Positions 24,311 through 36,000 of a stretch of 64,000 nucleotides of DNA are shown one piece after another. Numbering within the stretch: the stretch's first letter is position 1; each line of letters opens with the position of its first letter. The translations under genes and the position numbers were made by a program. Source of the stretch: Numida meleagris (taxonomy: Eukaryota; Chordata; Aves; Galliformes; Numididae); NCBI RefSeq assembly GCF_002078875.1, contig NC_034410.1, positions 98,582,871-98,646,870 on the forward strand, in the 5' to 3' direction. Below the pieces are notes generated by a model, which searched no databases, was not told the DNA's origin, and saw only the letters and a list, made by a program, of their open reading frames with translations.

Positions 24311-26145
24311 TTCCTGCATATTTTCCCAATAAATCCTTGTGAAGCATGGATAAAAGTACATTCAAGTTAGATATCCCCTACCCATAGCTAGTGGTTATTT
24401 AAGCATCTGCACAAGGAATGAAATAATCAATTATTTTCTAGCTTCTAGAAGTGGCAAGGCCATTTATTATAGATTACGTTAAGGATATTCACTATCCTAA
24501 TGTAATTGACAAGAAAGAGGTAGGAAAAAAAGATTTCTAGCCCCCATTTTCCCCTCAGAATCTTGTTCTTTTCTTAACTAGTGTCTTGTGAGATTATCCT
24601 TTAACAGATGTTTTAAAACTACCAACACGTAGTACTTATTATCTTTCCTTTATAACTGGCTCTGGCCTTAGTCCACACTCACATTGCTCTTCAGACAGCA
24701 GTGTATTCTCCTGGAGTATGGTTCTCTGTTCTGGCTAACTGGAGAGACATGTTGGTGACCCTGTGTGCTAGCTGGCCAGCCACCTGATGCCATAGCAGAG
24801 AACAGAAAATGTGTGAGGCTACAGGTGAAATAACTAGGAACTTCTATATTAAATCAATTTTTAAAGAAACTCACAAGTCTGCCTTCCAAATGAATAGCCA
24901 GAAATCACATAGGAGATCTAACAGTTAATTTTTCTTTAACTTTCTGTCTCTAGGAATATTGTTCTCTGATTTTCTCCAGTTCCTGAAGGATAATTTGGCT
25001 GCCTGTGCAAGCTCGATTTGAGTGTGATTCCACAGCTGCAGAAGCCCATTGATATGTGGTGGTGAGCAAATCATTGCATTTTTTTCAGGGCTCAGCTGTT
25101 TAAAATATACTGAATGCAAAATCACTGGTAAGTTACAATGTGTTTAAATTACTCTAATTAAAGCTTCTGTAGTACTTCACAGTTCATGATATTTCATTGC
25201 AAATTATAGCTCATGCACCTACCATGGCAAGCAGGCATTATCCCTCTTATCTCTTTATTCAAAGTGTAGGAAGAATGGGAAGAAACAAACTTTTCAAGCT
25301 AAATTGCAGACTTGGTAGCTGAAGTCTTTTCACAAATTCTTGAACATTTCTACGGTGAGACAAACAGTTAAATTATGGGTCTGAACTGCTTTATATGTTG
25401 GTGGGAGAAAGAGAGAAATTCCTCCTCAGGAAGACTTCAGTCTGTTTCTATTTTTAACAGGTGGGCTATACCATATGAAAAGGCGCACTTAATGTCAAAG
25501 ACAGCTTAACGTCACACGCTTGAAGCTGTGTATCATATGGTGAAGTTTGCAACTCTTCGCATTAGAGTGAGGAATGAGTCAAACTTATAGATGTTAAACT
25601 GCCAGGGAAGGATGTTTGGGAAGCATTGGTTTGGGGATATTGCATTATAATAAAGACTAACAGAGAGCTTAGAATGTCATGTTTCCTTAGCTATCTGAAA
25701 CTAGAAGATGTTTTAGAGTTTCTGCAGTGCCTTTTTCAAGTTCCTTGCTAAAGCTTGAATTGTGTTTCCTGCCTCAGCACGGCCAAAGACAGGCCTGTGT
25801 AAGGAATAGCTCATTGTAAAGAAACTTCCAAAGAAGTGCCAACAATCACCAGAGAGGCTGGAGTCACCCAAACTCTTTATGTACTTGTCCATTGCTTTTG
25901 GAACCTCTGCCCATGAATCTGCACAGATTAACTGCCTGTTTAACTATTTAGCTTAACTGTTGGTCTCAGAAGACTAGCAATCTTGTGCTTGACAGACAGC
26001 ACCCTGTACTGCTGGGTGTGTAGGGTACAGAAGTGACATGGTCATGGTGGTCCATGGTGCTCTACCCATGTTGACAGGGTAGGACTTGCTAGCCTAGAGT
26101 TTGGTTAAAAAAAAAAAAATACTGTACCTATGCCTGGTTTGACTT
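24311..26145. other. Non-coding sequence
   Basis: No gene or recognised repeat is seen. The sequence just before the CR1 boundary contains A13 (about 26107-26119) and two gacttagaat words. Confidence 0.4.
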
Positions 26146-27685
26146 AGAATTGACTTAGAATGGTTTGGGTTGGAAGGGACCTTTAAGATCATCTAGTTCC
26201 AACCCCCCTGCTATAGGTAGGGACACCTCTCTCTAGATCAGGTTGCTCAAAGTCCCATCCAGCCTGGCTTTGAATGCTTCCAGGGAAGGGGCATTCACAA
26301 CCTCACTGGGCAACCTGTTCCAGTGTCTCACCATCCTCACAGTAAAGAATTTCTTCCTAATATCTAGTCTAAATCTACCCTCTTCCTGTTTAAGCCCATT
26401 CCCCCTTGTCCTGTTGCAGTGTGCCCTTATAAGATGTCCCTCCCCAGCTTTCCTGTAGGGCCCTCTTGTTATGGTTTTGTGATTTTTGTTGTTGGTATTC
26501 CACATCATTACATCATGTAAGGCACGGGCAGTTAAAGAGTTAATTCCCTGGATACTGCAAACTGCCTTTTTTGGTGTGGCTCTCCGAGGGGGAGGGGAGG
26601 AGGTGCACTCCCCAGGGGTCTTTGTGTTGGGGGGGGTGGTGAAGCTTTGGAGACAGGGGTCTGTTCCTTCCTGCCCGGCGGAGAAAGCACGTGGTCCTCC
26701 TGCAGTTTACTGTGTAAGATTTTCAGCCTGTAAACTCTCTGTCATAATTCTACTAGCCTCATTTTTGATATATTTAGTAAAATTAGTTGTTCCTCCTCAG
26801 ATTGGTGCCGCTGTTTTTTTGTGTTAGATCCGCCTACGAGTCCCCTGCTTTTCCCCTCTTCCCTTTCTTTCCCCAGGGTGCGGGTCCGCAGCTTCCCTGC
26901 CGCTTTAGCCGCTGGACTGCCCGGGGCTGGCCCCTACCCGCCGACAATTTTTTTTTTTCTCTTTTCCTCTTTTCTCTTCTTTTTTTTTTTTTTTCCCTTC
27001 CAGGCCTGTCTCCTTGTCACGGACGCAGACCCTTAGATAATACCGTGACACCTCTTCAGGTACTGGAAGGCTGCTATAAGGTCTCATCAGAGCCTTCTCT
27101 TCTCCAGGCTGAAGAGCACCAACTCTCTCAGCCTGTCCTTGTAGGGAAGTTGCTCCAGCCCTCTGATCATCTTCATGGCCCTCCTCTGGACCTGCTCCAA
27201 TAACTCCATGTCCTTCTTGTGCTGCAGGCTCCAGAACTGGATGTGTTACTCCAGGTGGGGTCTCACGAGAACACAGTGGAGGGGCAGAATTACCTCCCTC
27301 GACCTGCTGGTCACGCTTCTCTTAATGCAACCCAGGATATGGTTGGTCTTCTGGGCTGCAAGTGCACATTGCTGACTCATGTTGAGTCTTTCATCAAAAG
27401 ACACTCCCAAATCCTTCTCCTCAGGGCTGGTCTCAAACCATTTTCTTCTCAGCCTGTATCTGTGCTTGAGATTGCCCTGACCCAGATGCAGGCCATTGTG
27501 CTTGGCCTTGTTGAACTTCATGAGGTTGGCATGGGCCCACCTCTCAAGCCTGTCCACATCCCTCTGGATAACATCTCTTCCCTCTAGCATGTCAACCGCA
27601 CCACTCAGCTTGGTGTCACCTGCAAAGCTGCTCAGGGTGCACTCAGTCCCACTGTCCATGTCACCTACAGAGATATTGTTTGGCT
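26146..27685 (-). mobile_element. CR1 LINE fragment split by a solo LTR
   Basis: Read on the minus strand, this is about 950 bp of CR1. From left to right on the plus strand come the 3' terminus (agaatggtttgggttggaag), the 3' UTR and pol-end blocks up to gctttcctgtagggc, then an inserted LTR, then pol blocks from tcaggtactggaaggctgc to the codons for an SGTECTLSSFAGDTKLSGAV-type stretch near 27585-27650. The two halves join cleanly once the LTR and one copy of its target duplication are removed. The minus-strand frames at 26233-26508 and 27246-27659 are decayed CR1 pol, not host genes. Confidence 0.92.
26467..27050. mobile_element. Solo LTR nested in CR1
   Basis: The element begins TGTTATGG and ends CCGTGACA, the TG...CA form of retroviral LTRs, and is flanked by the 5-bp direct repeat CCTCT at 26462-26466 and 27051-27055. 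It interrupts a CR1 at a position where the CR1 is otherwise continuous. Length is 584 bp. It contains a G-rich part (26586-26640), a TATA-like gatatatttagtaaa word near 26768, and long T/C runs at 26948-27000. The last 36 bp carry an 8-bp inverted repeat, TGTCACGG (27015-27022) with CCGTGACA (27043-27050). No internal retroviral genes are present, so it is a solo LTR. Strand and family are not certain; a 5-bp duplication fits several ERV classes. Confidence 0.85.
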
Positions 27686-28789
27686 TGGGATGAGTGTATA
27701 GAAGCTTGTGCCCGGATGTGTGCCTTATTTCTGAGTCTACACTCAGGGTTTATGGAGTATCTTTCCTTTAATAAATTGAACGTGAAAAAGGGGGTCCTAA
27801 ACATAAATACCATGGGGAAGGAGGTACTAGGAGCCCGTGAGCAGCCCCAGAGCTATCATGTCATTAGGACTGGGGAGATGAGATGTTTTGTATGACTGCA
27901 ACACTGTAACAGATAGCTGCAGGATCTTTAAGAATCAATGCCTGGAAATGCAGGGAGGAGAAACTGAACCCTCTGCAGAGAAGCATCTGAAACACACAGA
28001 GGATTACCAAGAAATAAGCAACAGGTCCATCTAAAGCTTATGGATAGGGAATGGAAGAAATACTGGTGAATGCCTACTGCAGAATAGGATCAAGAAAAAT
28101 AATTAGATGAAGCTTAATATCTGGAAGAAGGCTCATAGTAGGCCCTTGTTTTCATAGTGTACTTGAACCATGCTTATATTTACTGTAAGGCCAACATGGC
28201 AAAGAGCAAACAGTTCTAGAAGGTTCCTGGAGTGTGTCAGGGGCACTTAACTGATGAAGGTGACTGATCGAGGAACAGCTGCTAGTAAGTAAGGAAGAAT
28301 TAGTAAAGGATGTGACAGTCAGTGACAGCCTTGATTACCACAACCTTGAAGCCGTAACGTTTAAGATCTTTCAGGCAGAGAGGAAGACGAGTAGCAAAAT
28401 AAAGGTCATAAACTTGAGCAGTCTTAGCTTGACAAGGGAAATAGCAGCTGGAATCTTGGGGGATACTGCACTGAGAGGCAGAGAAGTTCAGAAGAGCTGC
28501 TTGACTATGCAAACTTATAAAAGGGTAAAAAAAAAAAAAAGTCTGTTTTGATGCTCAAGAAAGCAAGAACATATCAGGATGCATGCCAGCTGGGTTAAGC
28601 ACTTAGTTCACAACTGATCTTCAAACATGAAGGAGAAAGATGAAGGCAGGAACAGGCTACACAGAGGCAACACAGAATTACCGCCCAGAATTCTTCTAAA
28701 GAGAATGCCCAAAGCACAGTTGGGTTCGACACTGGAGAGATGTGAAAGGCAATAAGAAATAGTATTATAGGTATTCTGGAGAGAAAAGA
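27686..28789. other. Non-coding sequence, possibly the decayed 5' part of a CR1
   Basis: Isolated words, such as ggaggagaaactgaaccc and aagaaatactggtgaatgcc, loosely recall CR1 pol, and the clear CR1 match begins just downstream. I cannot fix a boundary. A14 lies near 28527-28540. Confidence 0.35.
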
Positions 28790-29990
28790 AATGCCAAGGG
28801 AGTGCCGACTTACTGTGATAAAGAAGCAGACAATGTAGTGACAAAGGGCATCAGAGAGGCTGAGGTTCTCAAGGCCTCTTTTTCCAACCTTTGTTGGCAA
28901 GGTTTACCTCAGACCTCCCAGTCTCTATTCATAGTAACAGCATCTAGAAAAGTGAAGTAGAGGAGAGATAGGCATGTACCCCCTCCCATGAGTTCAGGAA
29001 GGGAGCGAAGGGGAGATGGTCAGTGTCATGGAAAATTGCATTCAATCAGGCAAGCTTTGCTGTGACTGATAGAAGGCAAATATTCTGTCCACTTTCAAAG
29101 AAGTAATGAAGGAAAAACTGTAGCCTGACCAGTCTCGCCTCAGTAGGTGGGAATGTCAGGGAGCAAATACTTGTAGAAGTCATTTTCAGGTACGTGAAGA
29201 ACAAAGAAGTGTTTGGAAACAGCTGGTACACCTTTACCATGAGCAAATGGAGACTGACCAGCATGATTACATTCTGCAGCAGAAGTGATGAGCTTTGTGG
29301 ATAAGAGGAGAACAGTGGCTGATGTAATAACTTTAGTCTTCTGCCTTGACAAGATCTCACATAGTAAACTTGTAGGCAAACAGAAGTATAGATTGTGTGG
29401 ATGTACTGTAAGGTGGATAAAGAACTGTCTGGACTGTTGGACTAAAACAGTAGTGGTCAGTAGTTGAAATTCCTGGCAGCCATATAAAATCGGTGTTTGA
29501 CAGGGGTTATATCATTTCATGACTTTACTCTTCATCTGGATGAGGGGATGGAGTGAACTCTCAGCAACATGAGGAGCCTCAGGACACCACAACAGTGAGC
29601 TGACAAACCTTTTTATGCTCAGCAAAGACAATAATGAAGTCCTGCATTTATGATGGGATAACCAATGCCTGCACTGGGCCCTGCTGACTGGGGAGCAGTT
29701 CTGATGGATGGAATATGGGAATCTTGATAGAAGAGTTTAACATGAGTCAGCAACGTGCTTTTATGTCAGTGGGAATCATCTGCGTAAGTGCATTATGGAC
29801 AGAGAAGAGGCTGAGGAAAGTATTTCTTCCTTTCTTCTCAGCACTTGTGAAATCACATCTGGAGACTTGTGTCCTATTTTTGGGCCCTAGGCTGTGTATT
29901 TATTTTTTTTATAAACAGGGGTGCTGGAGCATGCTACAAAGATGTCTTAGGGTTGGAGCACAAACTTGTTCATCTTTAAAAAGCAAAGAG
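28790..29990 (+). mobile_element. Old, heavily decayed CR1 pol region
   Basis: Recognisable blocks appear in the correct CR1 order. They are the gctgaggttctcaaggcctc block near 28858, the gactgaccagcatgattac block near 29253, the gaggagaacagtggctgatgt block near 29305 followed by a cttgacaagatctcacatag block (the region of reverse transcriptase around the catalytic motif), the gatgaggggatggagtgaac block near 29540, and the acatgagtcagcaacgtgct block near 29740. Many substitutions, indels and stops remove any function. It is clearly older than the copies at 6.2-7.2 or 56.3 kb. The right end is bounded by an LTR insertion near 30013. Confidence 0.7.
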
Positions 29991-30012
29991 GAAAGGAGAT
30001 TGAATTGCTGCC

Positions 30013-30272
30013 TGCAGGATTAAATGGGTTGGGTGATGCCTGTGAGCACCACGGGAGGAATCGGGGAGTCACGGCAAGTGGTGCCTGCGGGCACCTGGGA
30101 GGAGCAGGGGGGTCATGGGTATATGGGGTGGTCATGTGTACGGGTATAAGTAGCCTTGTTGCGCAGCATTAAATTGGCATTTTGGCGCTACATATCGTGT
30201 ATGTGTCCCGTATGACCCTGCACGCGGAGGTGCGGACGGAAGGGAAGCCTTAGTACATTGTCGTAGACAACA
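30013..30272 (+). mobile_element. Compact 260-bp solo LTR
   Basis: A segment starting TGCAGG and ending ACAACA is flanked by the perfect 6-bp repeat GCTGCC at 30007-30012 and 30273-30278. Inside are TATAAG (30145-30150) and ATTAAA (30168-30173), about 20 bp apart, followed by a CpG-containing tail. The short length, the close TATA-to-poly(A)-signal spacing, and the 6-bp duplication all resemble the LTR plan of avian alpharetrovirus-related (ERVK-like) elements. No internal region is present, so it is a solo LTR left by recombination. CpG density is higher than in neighbouring sequence, consistent with a fairly young insertion. I cannot name the family. Confidence 0.75.
30145..30173 (+). promoter_or_regulatory. 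LTR core promoter and poly(A) signal
   Basis: TATAAG at 30145-30150 is followed by ATTAAA at 30168-30173, so the R region would begin around the poly(A) signal. This very tight layout is known from alpharetrovirus-like LTRs. Activity is unknown. Confidence 0.5.
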
Positions 30273-30278
30273 GCTGCC

Positions 30279-32456
30279 TACCTCTTGCATGGAGCTTAAT
30301 TAAAAGACAGGACAGGGACAGACTTGTCAGTGTGTAACAGCACGAGGCAGCACTGCAGCCTTGGGCAAATCCAAGTGACTAAGCTCAGGAACAAGCTGGC
30401 TAAGAGGGGCTGAGCAATCTCCAGGAAAGTGTTAAGCTTCCACTGACCAAATCCAGATTGGTCTTTTGGCATCTGCTTTAAATCTCTGATGAATACCATG
30501 ACTGAATATTTGTCCTCATCCTAAAGAGCATGTAGGCACTTTTTTTTTTCCTTTAAGTAATTGCTAGTTTATAACTCGTTCTTTGTTGTATTGAAGTTGA
30601 GCTTTCTGTTTTGCTCACTGATTTTATTTTTCAGAGATAATTTCTGAACTTATCCTGCTCTCAGACCTTCTCTGTCCTCAATGAATATTCTAAGAGACTT
30701 GTTTCAGGATGATTTTGGCTTATTTCCCTAGACTCTTTCCTGGAAATGTATCCATCCTAACAATTAAAATACCCTTAACTCTATGAATTTTAAGTATTTT
30801 CTTCCAGATTCTGATCTGTTTCCTAGTCCTATGTATAAAATTTTATTAGCTATCTGGTTAAAAATATCCCTAAGTGTAGATTAGATACAGATCTAATAAA
30901 GTATACATTAACTTAAATGCTTGGAAAAAAAAATCCCAACATTAAGAGCTACTGTTTTTCCCGATAATTGGCCTTTAGGTAAACACTCAAAACTGAGTTG
31001 GTTTTCTTAGATCCTTCTTGTATTTTCCTCTCTACAGCCTCTATTAAATATGAAAACTGTGTGTGTTTTTACTGGCTTTAGCTTCTTCAATTTCTGTCTC
31101 AGGAGTATCCTTCTCTTCACATTGATCAGTGCTTAATCTTCACACTGATATTCAATTGGACACTTCCTCATTATTTTGGTACAGAGATTGCTACAACTGT
31201 CTCTGAAAGGTAATCTGGTGTAACAGATATTTTACAAGTTTTTTGTAGGCTGACAGTATGGAGGCTGCACTCCCTGTTGTTAAGGTAGAAACTATGCACT
31301 TGTTTTCAGAGAAAAACATTGCTTTGTACTGATAGGAATTTTTCATTAAAAAAGCAGGATGGGAATTTGGTTTAAATATTCATAACTGAGCCTGTTCTAT
31401 AGGAACAATAAGAAAAATCAATGGATGTTCTAGGGACTGGTTACAATAGTTATTAAATATTATGGTTTGATGGTATAAATTCAAAAATCTATAAACAGGT
31501 ATTGCTTAGGAATGTATTACTTAAAGCAGATATTCAGAGGCTATGTTACAATCAACGCTTCCCTCTTTCCACTGAAGAGGTGCAGCACAATAGTTAAGGA
31601 GAGAAATATGGATAGAAGAGAAGCAGCCCATCCTTCATGGGAAACGTAACAAGAAGCAGAAAGAAGCGCAGAAATAATATTTGTAATTTTTATTGATCTC
31701 CCTTTCTATTGTCACAAGCTAGAAAGCCAAGTTATTTATTGACTGAACTTTGGATAACCACCTCTGATTAGCTCAGCTTTCACAAGCAAATCTTACAGTT
31801 CAGTGGAAAAGCTACATGCTGTCAGAAAGTGTAGGAAGATGTGAGGTTACAAAACAGATGTCATTTTTCTTCTTTACCAAATAAATTCAAAAATATTCAA
31901 GGCTAACCTTATCACAGTTGATGACAAAACAGAAGGTGTTGACATGCTTCTGAGCTTACGTTTCTCTCATTTTTATTGACAAATGAGCTAAGATATTTGT
32001 CAAAGACTGACAAAATACAAACTCACAAGAAGGGAAGCATTTAAAGTATATTAACTTATCTGAATGGAGTGAAGTCCTGTTTGCCTATTGAAGTTCTCTG
32101 ATCAAATGTAATGATGTTCCTGCATTCAAGTTTAATTGAGCAAATGTATCAGTGGAATAATGCCACTTACATTCCAGCCTGGCATCCTCTGGTCTCCATT
32201 GTATCACCCTGAGAAATAGTGTTTACCAAACTTACACATTTTAACTCTGCATTGCTGAATTAAATAGGGTTTGGGGACCTGTTTCTGTTGTCTGTCCTAT
32301 ACCATTGTAGGGATGTTCTGTACATTAGTTCAGGGAGGCCAATGTAGCCCTTGATATTTGGCATGCCAAACATTGTCTATAATAAACTAGGGAAAAAAAA
32401 AATCTGTAAATAAAATTAGCTACCAAGAAAATTCCAGGGTAACATTTGTATCCCAG
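30279..32456. other. Non-coding sequence
   Basis: AT-rich intergenic or intronic DNA with no recognised gene. Short A runs occur near 30925 and 32392. Confidence 0.4.
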
Positions 32457-33045
32457 TGTTGTGGTTTAACCTTAGTAGGCAACTAGCATTGCACAGCTTC
32501 TTCTTTATTCCCCTCCAAGTGTGATGGGAAAGAGAATAAGAAAAGGAAAAGAGAGAGAACGCATGGGTTGAGATAAAGACATTTTAATAAGTAGAGCAGA
32601 ATCTGCATATGCCAGTGAAGCAAAATAAGGGATTCATTCACTTCTTCCTGTTGGCAGGCAGATGTTCAGCCACTTCTAGGAAAGCAGAACTCCACGTGTA
32701 GTGGCTACTTGGGAAGACAAGCATCATTGTTCTGAATGTTCCCCCTTCCTCTACCTTTACCACAGCTTTCATTGCTGAGCACAATGCCACGTGGCATGGG
32801 AGATCCCTTTGGTCACTCTGGGTTGACTGTCTTGGTGGTGTCCCTCCCAGCAATTTTTACACCCCCAGCCTGCTTCACTGGTGGAGCAGCATGAGGAATA
32901 GAAGAGTCCTTGATTCTGCAAGCACTGTTCAGCAACAGCTAAAAACATCAGTGAGTTATCACTGTTATTTTTATCAGAAATCCAAAACGTGGCACCATAC
33001 CAGCTGCTATGAAGAAAATTAGCTGTATTCAGTCCCAAACCTACA
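32457..33045 (-). mobile_element. ERVL-type solo LTR
   Basis: The plus strand begins TGTTGTGGTTTAACC and continues with the gggttgagataaagaca block, the gatccctttggtcactctggg block, the ctgtcttggtggtgtccc block, the agtccttgattctgcaagcactg block and the cagcaacagctaaaaacatc block. This order is the reverse complement of the common avian ERVL LTR as I remember it, so the LTR reads on the minus strand. The part around its TATA box is missing or strongly diverged, and the end near 33045 (aacctaca) departs from the consensus. I found no matching target duplication. A small duplication of cctacatttc at 33040-33072 lies at the right edge. It is a moderately old solo LTR without internal genes. Confidence 0.85.
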
Positions 33046-36000
33046 TTTCAAACCCATACCTACATTTCCTCCATAGCAGAAAACTTGTTTTTCTGCTAAG
33101 GGATCTGGTTGAAAATAAGACCGTGGTCCACACTCAGTGAAAACAGATCTTCCACATCCTTTTGCTGATCTAATCAAAGAAGATGAAAACTTTCATCAGA
33201 TTCCATATCTGGAGTAAGGTGTAATAATGCAAATTTAAGTAGGACCCATTAACTGGGTAACCGGTGACCGGAATATTGGTACTCTGTCTACTTTCTTATT
33301 TTAAGCCTTCACTCTAGAACTTTAAAGGCAGGATTGAAAATATGAGAGCTCAGTTCTATAGAAAGAAGAATGTGGAACCTACAGACAAGTGGCGTAAAAT
33401 GGAAAAATGAAATAATAGTGAGAAAGTTAAACATATTACCAACAAATAGGGATTAGATGTCCTTTTAAAATCTGTAACCAGCCACCCAAAATCTCACAAG
33501 TCTAACTTTAACTCCAGGATCTGTTCTGCCCAGCTGATTAAAATCTACCCTAATACAATTCCAGCTGCTTTTCCCCACAGCTGCTCTGAAATACCTACCT
33601 GTGATTGCTTTCTTTCAGTGACTCAGCACACTTGGGGTTCAAATCTAACCTGAATGACCAATTTACATATATTTAATCAGGTAACAATTTTGGATTTTCG
33701 TCTTTCAGTCCAGTTCCCTCTAATGAGATGATCAGTAATGGAGAGATCCAACAAGGAAGAATCACATTTTTCTCTCACCCTTTGGAGCCCCACTGTGAGC
33801 GCATTATTTTCAGTGCCAACACTCTCTTCTGGAAGAAATTTGTTTCCAATTTTGGTCGCATCAGTTGCAGTACTAGAAAGCTGGTGGACTTTTGCTGGCA
33901 TTTTCCTAAGCTTCTTAAATTCATTACAGCTTAAATCCAGTAGATAAATCAAAAATCCTGTGAATATTTAAAACTTCTTCTTTTGGGGTGCTTTTTTTGA
34001 GCAGACTTATAATATTGCTGCCTGGAATGAAATGCAAAGTAACAGCATCTTGGATTAACAAACATCAATTTTAAAAATAGCTGCTTTTAATTACTGAGCT
34101 CCAAATCAGAAAGTCAGTGCAACATCAAGGGGCTGCTTTTCTCTATTGAATGTGAATAATATTTAAAAGTGAGATGTCTTCTAACCCTTTAATTTACACC
34201 TTCTAGGGATGGTTCTGACTCACAGTTTTAATTTCTCCCTATTTTTCTCTCCATGGGTTGCAAACATGTTTCAAAGCCTAGAATAAATGTAGAGCTTTAA
34301 TCCAAAATTCTTTGGCAAATCTCCCTCCTATTGTGAGGAATTCTGGTAGCCAAGAGTCCAAGACTGAATGCTAAGGACAGAGTTTTTCCAGTTCTCTTTG
34401 GTCACTTCAAACATCTCTTGAAAATCTGGGTGCTGTCTGTCAGGTGGGTGAAGCTTTCCTGGTTGTATTGTCCTGCGGTAGCATTCCTTCAACTTGAGTA
34501 TTTCATAAAATGAGAGAAATGCCCAGTTTCTGAGTAGCTCTTTTACCCAATACGTAGAACTTCAATGTGCCCAACATGCACGTAAAATGAAGGGGTCACC
34601 TTAGTAGTAACACTTATCAAGCTGTTGTATTCCTCCCAGAAAAATGAAGGAAGGCTATTTTATTTATGTAATGAGTGCCTTTTCCTTCAATGTTTTTACA
34701 AATCCTGTAGTCTCAGTGTTGATATACCAGAGATGAATGAGTCTCATTCACAGCTGAGACAATGTTCATTCAATTATTTGTTACATCTTACTGATTACTT
34801 GTAACTTTCAGTAGATGAGATTTGTTCTTAAACAATAGAAAAATCATTTCTCCACTGTGATTTTATCTGAGGCCAATTGACTTGAGAGCTGCAAAAGGCG
34901 AGTGGTGTGGTGGTGATCACTAACCTTTTGACAGTGCAGAATTTGCTATTGGGGAATGTTTATTAAACAATGTTAACTTGAACTAAGACTGACTTTGAAG
35001 TTTGATCTCTAGCATGAAGAGCTATCTAATGATTAAACCGTGGAATTAGTCTCTTAGGACCATAACTAATAAAAGCCCTGGGTGCTTATAACTAGGATGC
35101 TGCAATTCCTCATTCTGGACACATGCTGACCACAACGAAATCCAAGGACTGAGGGAGATGATTTAAAGCCATTCACTGAGCAAAGAGCTCCTTCCAGACA
35201 GCTCAAAGAAAGGATAAGTAAATCAGTGATGGCTGGACTCTGATCTTTTTAGAGGCTAGGTGCTGAAGGGAGGCATACAAGCTGCCTTGGAGCAGGACAA
35301 GATTCACTGAACCAGAAGGGAGATGTTGAGGAAGCTGACTCCACTATTCTTAGCTTAGGTTCATAGATTAGAGTAGGCAAATTCTGTATTTGCTAGGCTG
35401 TTTTCCACTGGACAGTCACAGATGTGTGGGAGAGACCCTCAGATCAGAGACTAGACCCTCGGGGCCCACACCCCCCTGGGGCTGCGGTTTGGAAAGTGAA
35501 GTGTGGCCTGCAGAGGGCAGGCTGTGTCAGAAGGAGAGGAAGAAAGGTCATTGCCCACTCCTTTGTACAGCAGATTGAGTAGGACAAATGGACTGGAGTG
35601 GATATTTTTGTCTCTTTTTTTCTCCCCACTACATGAGTCTGGAAGCCTTAAAGAAAATACATCCTCCTGCGGTTGTGTGGTGGGACTCCCAGAAATGCTT
35701 ACTGCTTCCCTTCCCCTAAGGGAAAGGAAGCACTGTTAGAGAATGTTGTTTAATGGGCTCTGTGAATCTTTTTTTTTTTTAAAGGCTTTTCTGTAGCCAA
35801 ATACACCATCTTTTACACAAGCAAAAAATTGTCCAATTAAGTCAAAAAAGGAGCTTTAGAGGTGAAGATTATGCAAATTTGGAGAGACCTTTTTTTCAAA
35901 ATACATTTAAAAATAGCTAGCAGAATACTTTTACCTTTTTTAGAATAGCATTCTATGATGATTTTCATGCCACCAAAAAATGTAGATTCTGGAACCTAGA

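Noticed and set aside
33677..33952. Mirror open frames on both strands near 33.8 kb
   Set aside because: No similarity or splice context; composition explains them.
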